DNA of 64,000 bases from Agelas oroides (taxonomy: Eukaryota; Porifera; Demospongiae; Agelasida; Agelasidae), in the NCBI GenBank assembly GCA_949130485.1, contig OX422191.1, positions 685,441 through 749,440 of the forward strand, written 5' to 3'. Below, piece after piece: positions 27,401-36,400 of this stretch (its first letter is position 1; each line of letters begins with the position of its first letter). A program made the translations under genes and the position numbers. The notes below the pieces were generated by a model. It saw nothing but the letters and a program-made list of their open reading frames with translations. It ran no database searches and was not told the origin of the DNA.

Positions 27401-30400
27401 AATGGTATGTTCTGAAATGATGTGTTATCCGTTTACAAAGAACGCTTACCAGCTGTGTGTCGTGTTTGCCATCTTTCGTTGATAGCAAGGTGCAACTCCG
27501 ACATTTATGAAGCCCAAGTACCGCTGTGCCTGTTAGTGTTGTGCTTCTGTTTATTGGTGTTGAAACGCCCCCAATAAGTTGTTTTTATGATCAAGGTGAT
27601 TGACAATGACCTTTGCTTCGGTCGCTGTGCTTCACCACTTTGAAAGGTGATGCTCAGTATACGTGTCTTTGTGTGTCCTGACCGATGCACACAGAAGGCG
27701 GCAATAGTTGGACATGGTAACTCACAAAAAAAGCACGCTGAAACTGGTGCTATAAAACTCTGTAGTTCACACCAGACACTTACGTTCAAAAATTAATAAC
27801 TCTCTAAAATTTCCGGACACTCCCATTTTTAATTATTTTTTGCTGTCCAATATTTTCGAGAGAATATGGTAAATATACTACAAGACCACTCTGAATTAAT
27901 TGTTTGTTTGAACTAACCCGACTGACCTGAAGTTTTAAAAGTGCCTCATAGTTGGGTAACAATTGTTATATGCACCGCCTCAAACATTTTAGCACAAGTA
28001 GGATAAATTGTTTATTTAGGCTACCGTTTCAGAACCAAGCTGCCACGTGTTGTAGTTATTAATGGGCCTAAATAAAATATTACCCACCCGACCGACCGAC
28101 CCAACATTCTTGTGGTCATGTTAGTTCAAACAAACAATTAATTCAGAATGGCCCAATGCATACATAAAACAATAACGTACACTGCCTGTTTCGAGCCCTT
28201 CTTCAATTTGGTGGTTCCTGTACCTGTGTGTGCACACTCTCAACACGAGTAGTGACTTCATCTGCAAATGCATATATACCTAGTCATGAGTTAGGTTCCT
28301 TTGTTTTTGATTCTTCCTCATATGTAAGTTTATAATATTATGATTTTTGAACTATGTGCCTGGCATTTTTGTTCTCTAACATTCTGCAGCCTCAGTAAGA
28401 ACGGAATCTCAGATGAATGTGTGTGTGTACTGGTTGAAGCTTTAAAAGTGAACCAGAGCCATCAGAAGCTTAAGCTAAAGTAAGTTCAGCCATTCATGTC
28501 CTATACTTTCAATAGGTATACACAGAGCCTGTAGGCCTAAGGTTATTTCTGGGCCTGGGCTGCAATATTAGGGAGGGCATGGGACACTTGCAAAACATTT
28601 GTGTATACTAGCATGGATCGATGGTTGTGTGCTTCCCTGACTCATGATCACGACTGGAATAAGAGTTCATCATTTGTGACCAACAAATGAGTGTGCATAT
28701 CAAATTATATTGTTTATGCAGGGGCGTAGACAACTTTTGAGAAGTGGGGGGGGCTTAGCCTCTAGGATCGAGTTTGTTGCACGTAAACGAGAGTCGAATT
28801 CATATATTTGGTGAGTCCAGCCATTCATGTTCTACTTGTTAAGAAGTGTACACTGGTACTGCAGTGATAGTTGTGTACACTCTATATCTCAACTAGCGTA
28901 CCATTACAGGAGTCAAATGAAAGGCACAGAAGTGCCAAACCCTCGGCGCAGCAGTGCATGTGATTGTACTTGTGTGTTAACTAGAACCGATCACTGTCTC
29001 GTGAACAATAGTATCATGACGTTTGCTCTCGAGTTGATGCGCAGCGAGGGTTAATTACTACAAGGTGCAGTACAGTGTTGTTTGGTTTTAGTTGAAGGTC
29101 TCCAACTGCTACAGTTGAAATTGCCGATGGGTTAAATTTTTGAATTACAACTGAGGTAAAAAATGTCACAGTAAAGTTTGAAGGGGGCTTTAAAATTATA
29201 TCCTAAGAGGTGTATACTTAGACTGTAGTGTCATTCTCAGGCCTGTGCTGATACCGTATTTTCCCGGGAAAGTGCCCATGGGCGCTCGCAGCTCAAGCAC
29301 CAAAATTGAGGGTGGGCGGTTACACGAAGGAGGTGCTTGAATGGTCCAACTATCTCCGGCATGTGTGATCATGAATGCAGAGAGGAGGAGGAGATTAACC
29401 AGGGTACGAGTGCAGCGAGAGGCTGAACAACGTAGGCACAACCTCATTCGTGCCTCTGTTGGTCAGCCTCTCATTGTTGCTGCCTCTGGGAATCATCCTC
29501 TTCTCAACAGTGTCACTGCACCCATATCATGGTTAATCTACAAGTACAGTGACACCATTGAGCAGAGGATGATTCCAGGAGGCAGTAATGACGAGAGGCT
29601 GACCAACGTAGGCACACAAAGTAGCTTAATCAATATCTCGCTTCCCACGAGCCTCTCCTGCATGCATTCATGTATGCCCTTGTACGGCCACTAGTGGAGC
29701 ACCCCAGGTGAATTATTAGGGTGTACAGTATCCGGTAGAGTGCCTGACTGAACTCCCCGGCTGGTTAGACCCCGCCCTCTGCTTATATTAAAATCACCAG
29801 CGACTGTAACACAGGGAGCAGTCCTCTACTTGACTAGCTGACACACAGTGTCTGATACTGTGTGTCAGTAGTGAGGTATTGAGACCAAATATACCTTACA
29901 CAAAGTGAAGAGGTTTGTTGAACCACCTCTCATCTCTTGTTCTCTGACATTCTGCAGCCTCAGTCGGAACCAGATCTCAGATGAAGGTGCTCGTGAATTA
30001 GCTGCAGCGTTGCAAGTGAACCAGAGCCTTCAGACACTAGAGTGAGTCCAACCCTTCATGTCCTACTTCTTAAGAGGCGTACACTGGGACTGCAGCAGTG
30101 GTTGTGTACACTCTCAACTGGTGTAGCAGTACCAGTGCAGTACATGGTTGGTTTTGGTTGAAGCTATTGAAATGCATGGTACAATTTAGCCTCGTACCAA
30201 AATTGTCAGTGGGCGGGAAAAATGAAAGCCTGCTATCAACTGTTTGCGCATGCGCAGAAATCTTGGGAGATCGGGAACTATCGTGTTATATCTGTACAAC
30301 CGTGACTTTCATAACATGTACTTACTACTACACCACCCACACATTTTCTGACCAATGATGAAGCTCTTTTGATTGGGGGAGGGACAGCCATCTTAGTGAT

Positions 30401-33400
30401 GCAGCATTGTCTGGTTACTTCCTCTGGACAATATTCTTGTCCCCCCACCACTCCCTCTTTCTTGAGACTGTGAGCACTGGTAATTTTAAGGGTGGGGCTA
30501 GGAGTGCACCAGTTCCCCTGTTACCATTGTGATTACATGTGTGCACACGTACACATAGCTAGGTCCTGCATTATTCTAATTGTTGCATCCTCTCTGTGAC
30601 TGACATCATATATACCATGATACTGTTACTATAGTGGAGCACCCCAAGTGAGTTATCTGTGTCTACAGTGTCCGTTGGAGCACTGACTTAACTTCCCATG
30701 TGGTTAGACCCCGCCCTCTGCTTATATTAATTCATGCTAAAATCACCAGTGACTGTAACACAGGGAGTACTCCTCTACTTGACTAGCTTACACACAGTGT
30801 CTGATACTGTGTGTCAGTAGAGAGGTATCGAGTCCAAATATACCTTGCACAAAGTGAAGAGGTTTGTTGAACCACCTCTCATCTCTTGTTCTCTGACATT
30901 CTGCAGCCTCAGTCGGAACCAGATCTCAGATGAAGGTGCTCGTCAATTGGCTGCAGTGTTGCAAGTGAACCAGAGCCTTCAGACGCTAAAGTGAGTCCAG
31001 CCCTTCATGTCCTACTTCTTAAGAGGTGTACACTGTGACTGCAGCAATGGTTGTGTACACTCGTAACTGGTGTAGCAGTACCAGTGCAGTACATGGTTGG
31101 TTTTGGTTGAAGCTATTGAAATGCACGGTACAGTTTAGCCTCGTACCAAGGTTCTCAGTGGGCGGGGAAAATAAGAGCCTGGTATCCGCTGTTTGCGCAT
31201 GCGCTTAATTTCTCGGAAATCTTGGGATATCGGGAACTATCACGTTGTATCTGTACAACCGTGACTTTCATAACGTGTTCTTACTACTACACCGCCCACA
31301 CATTTTGATTGAGGGAGGGACAGCCATATTAGTGATGCAGCATTTTCTGGTTACTTCCTCTGGACAATATTCTTGTCCCCCCACCACTCCCTCTTTCTTG
31401 AGACTGTGAGCACTGGTAATTTTAAGGGTGGGGCTAGGAGTGCACCAGTTCCCCTGTTACCATTGCGATTACATGTGTGCACACGTACACATAGCTAGGT
31501 CCTGCATTATTCTAATTGTTGCATCCTCTCTGTGACATGACATCATATATACCATGATACTGTTACTATAGTGGAGCACCCCAAGTGAGTTATCTGTGTC
31601 TACATTGTCCGGTGGAGCACTGACTTAACTTCCTGTGTGGTTAGATCCCGCCCTCTGCTTTTATTAATTCATGTTAAAATCACCAGTGACTGTAACACAG
31701 GAAGTACTCCTCTACTTGACTAGCTGAAACACAGTGTCTGATACTGTGTGTCAGTAGAGAGGTATCGAGTCCAAATATACCTTACACAAAGTGAAGAGGT
31801 TTGTTGAACCACCTCTCATCTCTTGTTCTCTGACATTCTGCAGCCTCAGTGGGAACAAGATCTCAGATGAAGGTGCTCGTGAATTGGCTGCAGCGTTGCA
31901 AGTGAACCAGAGCCTTCAGACACTAAAGTGAGTCCAATCCTTCATGTCCTAGTTCTTAAGAGGTGTACACTGGGACTGCAGCAATGGTTATGTACACCCG
32001 TAACTGGTGTAGCAGTACCAGTGCAGTACATGGTTGGTTTTGGTTGAAGCTATTGAAATGCATGGTACAGTTTAGCCTCGTACCAAGGTTCTCAGTGGGC
32101 GGGGAAAATAAGAGCCTGGTATCCACTGTTTGTGCATGCGCTTAATTTCTCAGAAATCTTGGGAGATCGGGAACTATCGCGTTGTATCTGTACAACCGTG
32201 ACTTTCATAACGTGTACTTACTACTACACCGCCCACACATTTTCTGACCAATGATGAAGCTCTTTTGATTGAGGGAGGGACAGCCATCTTAGTGATGCAG
32301 CATTTTCTGGTTACTTCCTCTGGACAATATTCTTGTCCCCCCACCACTCCCTCTTTCTTGAGACTGTGAGCACTGGTAATTTTAAGAGTGGGGCTAGAAG
32401 TGCACCAGTTCCCCTGTTACCATTGTGATTACATGTGTGTGCACACGTACACATAGCTAGGTCCTGCATTATTCTAATTGTTGCATCGTCTCTGTGACAT
32501 GACATCATATATACCATGATACTGTTACTATAGTGGAGCATCCCAAGTGAGTTATATGTGTCTACAGTGTCCGGGGGAGCACTGACTTAACTTCCCGTGT
32601 GGTTAGACCCCGCCCTCTGCTTATATTAATTCTCGCTAAAATCACCAGTGACTGTAACACAGGGAGTACTCCTCTACTTGACTAGCTGACACACAGTGTC
32701 TGATACTGTGTGTCAGTAGTGAGGTACCGCGAGACCAAATATACCTTACACAAAGTGAAGAGGTTTGTTGAACCACATCTCATCACTTGTTCTCTGATAT
32801 TCTGCAGCCTCATTGGGAACCAGATCACAGATGAAGGTGCTCGTGAATTGGCTGTAGCTCTACGAGTGAACCAGAGCCTTCAGACACTAGAGTGAGTCCA
32901 GCCCTTCATGTCCTACTTCTTAAGTGGTGCACACTGAGACTGCAGCAATGGTTGTGTACACTCTCAACTGGTGTAGCAGTACCAGTGCAGTACATGGTTG
33001 GTTTTGGTTGAAGCTATTGAAATGCATGGTACAGTTTAGCCTCGTACCAAGGTTCTCTGTGGGCGGGGAAAATAAGAGCCTGGTATCCACTGTTTGCACA
33101 TGCGCTTAATTTCTCAGAAATCTTGGGAGATCGGGAACTATCGCGTTGTATCTGTACAACCGTGACTTTCATAATGTGTACTTACTACTACGCCGCCCAC
33201 ACATTTTCTGACCAATAATGAAGCTCTTTTGATTGATGGAGGGACAGCCATCTTAGTGATGCAGCATTTTTTGGTTACTTCTTCTGGACAATATTCTTGT
33301 CCCCCCACCACTCCCTCTTTCTTGAGACTGTGAGCACTGGTAATTTTAAGGGTGGGGCTAGGAGTGCACCAGTTCCCCTGTTACCATTGTGATTACATGT

Positions 33401-36400
33401 GTGCACACGTACACATAGCATTATTCTAATTGTTGCATCCTCTCTGTGACTGACATCATATATACCATGATACTGTTACTATAGTGGAGCACCCCAAGTG
33501 AGTTATCTGTGTCTACAGTGTCCGGTGGAGCACTGACTTAACTTACCGTGTGGTTAGACCCCGCCCTCTGCTTATATTAATTCTCGCTAAAATTACCAGT
33601 GACTGTAACACAGGGAGTACTCCTCTACTTGACTAGCTGACACACAGTGTCTGATACTGTGTGTCAGTAGTGAGGTACCACGAGACCAAATATACCTTAC
33701 ACAAAGTGAAGAGGTTTGTTGAACCACCTCTCATCTCTTGTTCTCTGATATTCTGCAGCCTCAGTGAGAACCAGATCTCAGACGAAGGTGCTCGTGAATT
33801 GGCTACAGTGTTGCAAGTGAACCAGAGCCTTCAGACACTAGAGTGAGTCCAGCCCTTCATGTCCTACTTCTTAAGAGGTGTACACTGGTACTGCAGCAAT
33901 GGTTGTGTACACTCTCAACTGGTGTAGCAGTACAGCAGTACCAGTGCAGTACATGGTTGGTTTTGGTTGAAGCTATTGAAATGCATGGTACAGTTTAGCC
34001 TCGTACCAAGGTTCTCAGTGCGCGGGGAAAAGGAGAGCCTGGTATCCACTGTTTGCGCATGGACTTCAATTCCCAGAAATCTTGGGAGATCGGGAACTAT
34101 CGTGTTATATCTGTAGAACCGTGAATTTCATAACATGTACTTACTACTACAACGCCCACACATTTTCTGACCAATAATGAAACTCATTTGATTGAGGGAG
34201 GGACAGCCATATTAGTGATGCAGCATTTTGTTGGTACTTCCTCTGGACAATATTCTTGTCCCCCCACCACTCCCTCTTTCTTGAGACTGTGAGCACTGGT
34301 AATTTTAAGGGTGGGGCTGGGGGTGCACAAGTTCCCCTGTTACCATTGGTGATTACGTGTGTGCACACGTTACACATAGCTAGGTTCTGCATTATTCTAA
34401 TTGTTGCATCCTCTCTGTGACATAACATCATATATACCATGATACTGTTACTATAGTGGAACACCCCAAGTGAGTTATCTGTGTCTACAGTGTCCGGTGG
34501 AGCACTGACTTAACTTCCCGTGTGGTTAGACCCTGCCCTCTGCTTATATTAACTCACGCTAAATCACCAGTGACTGTAACACAGGGAGTGCTCCTCTACT
34601 TGACTAGCTGACACACGGTGTCTGATACTGTGTGTAAGTAGTGAAGTATTGAGACCAAATATACCTTACACAAAATGGAAAGTTTTGTTGAACCACCTCT
34701 CATCTCTTGTTCTCTGACATTATGCAGCCTCAGTTGGAACCAGATCTCAGATGAAGGTGCTCGTGAATTAGCTGTAGCGTTGCAAGTGAACCAGAGCCTT
34801 CAGACAATAGAGTGAGTCCACCCCTTCATGTCCTACTCCTTAAGAGGTGTACACTGGTACTGCAGCAATGGTTGTGTACACTCTCAACTGGTGTAGCAGT
34901 ACCAGTGCAGTACATGGTTGGTTTTGGTTGAAGCTATTGAAATTCATGGTACAGTTTAGCCTCGTACCAAGGTTCTCAGTGGGCGGGGAAAAGGAGAGCC
35001 TTGTATCAACTGTTTGTGCAGTGCTTAATTTCTCAGAAATCTTGGGAGATCGGGAGCTATCACATTGTATCTGTACAACCGTGACTTTCATAACGTGTAC
35101 TTACTACTACACTGCCCACACATTTTCTGACCAATGATGAAGCTCTTTTGATCGTTCGTACTCCTGCACTCTTTAGCGCCCTCCACTGGTAGGTATTTCT
35201 GATATGAGTCTTAAGACAGTACAGGTAGCTTCCATTTTGGACGTTTGCTGGTGAAATATGACAGCTACTGGAAAGTTTGTGTGATACGAAGTGTTACCGT
35301 TTGTCATAGACTGTAATTTAGCAATAGATGATAGTAAATCAGGGCATTGTAGTGCTAGTTGTAATGTAGTTGTCGCTCTTTGCTGCACGGTACTATTAGT
35401 AGAGTTCATACTTGCTAAAACGTACGTTACACTATCAACCATGTGGATGCATATTACGTTTTCCCCTCCCACTATTGCTTGAACATGTGTACAGCAGTGG
35501 ATAATTATGTGCATGCACATGCACAAACAGTAGATATCAGGCTCTTTTTCTCCCCGCCCACCAAGAGGCTGAATTCGAGGCTAGGTACAATTAATATCGT
35601 CAAACGTCAGATTTTGAATTCACAATCCAGGTAGAATAGTCAGAGATTTCAAAGTGTGCTTTTATGAATACACACAAAGTGATGTATAGAACTATGAGTA
35701 AATTATAAATAACAATTAATTGCAAAAATAATCATGCTATACATAGCAGTGTATGAAGCATTTTGAAAGTGATGCACTCCAGTACAGCTATGGGGGTGGG
35801 GGTCTGTGGGGTTTGGGGGTGCACAGGCCCCCCTCAGTCTCCATCAAGACTATGACATACATACACCACGTACATCCTGCATTACTCTAATTGATGCACC
35901 CAGGATAATTCACAAAGACCTAATAACTTCACAGGGAGTACAGTGGAACCTCTCTTAAAGGACACCCCTGAAAAAAGGACACCAGGTTAAATCTGGACAC
36001 CTTACCGAGTCCCAACTTTATATAAATACATATTATGCTCCCCCTGAAATAAGGACACCTCACTAATCAGGACAAGTATTTTGGTCCCAAGGGTGTCCGT
36101 ATTAGAGAGGTTCCACTGTAGTCCTCCACTTCACTAACTAACAAACTGACACACAGTGTCTGATACTTGATACTGCGTCTCAGTAGTGAGGTACCGAGAC
36201 CAAATATACCTTACACAAAGTGAAGAGGTTTGTTGAACCACCTCTCATCTGTTGTTTTCTGACATTCTGCAGCCTCAGTGGGAACAAGATCTCAGATGAA
36301 GGTGCTTGTGAATTGGCTGCAGCGTTGCAAGTGAACCAGAGCCTTCAGACACTAGAGTGAGTTGAAAGTGATGCACTCCAGTACAGCTATGGGGGTGGGG

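Larger units (their letters stand above)
24284..29060 (+). repeat. Segmental duplicate B of 1-7800
   Basis: From about 24900 the order matches segment A: exon 1/18, CACTAGCCTCATTC stretch, exon 2/19, the TA element, exon 3/20, then the 3' intron of exon 4. B lacks the 1950 and 3438 elements and exon 4, and has its own insert at 25600-26340. Confidence 0.85.
29696..35150 (+). repeat. Tandem LRR-exon array II
   Basis: Exon starts at 29958, 30907, 31844, 32808, 33759 and 34728 (steps 937-969). Same unit as array I. The sixth unit stops at AGCTCTTTTGATCG (35153), after which unique sequence begins. Confidence 0.9.
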
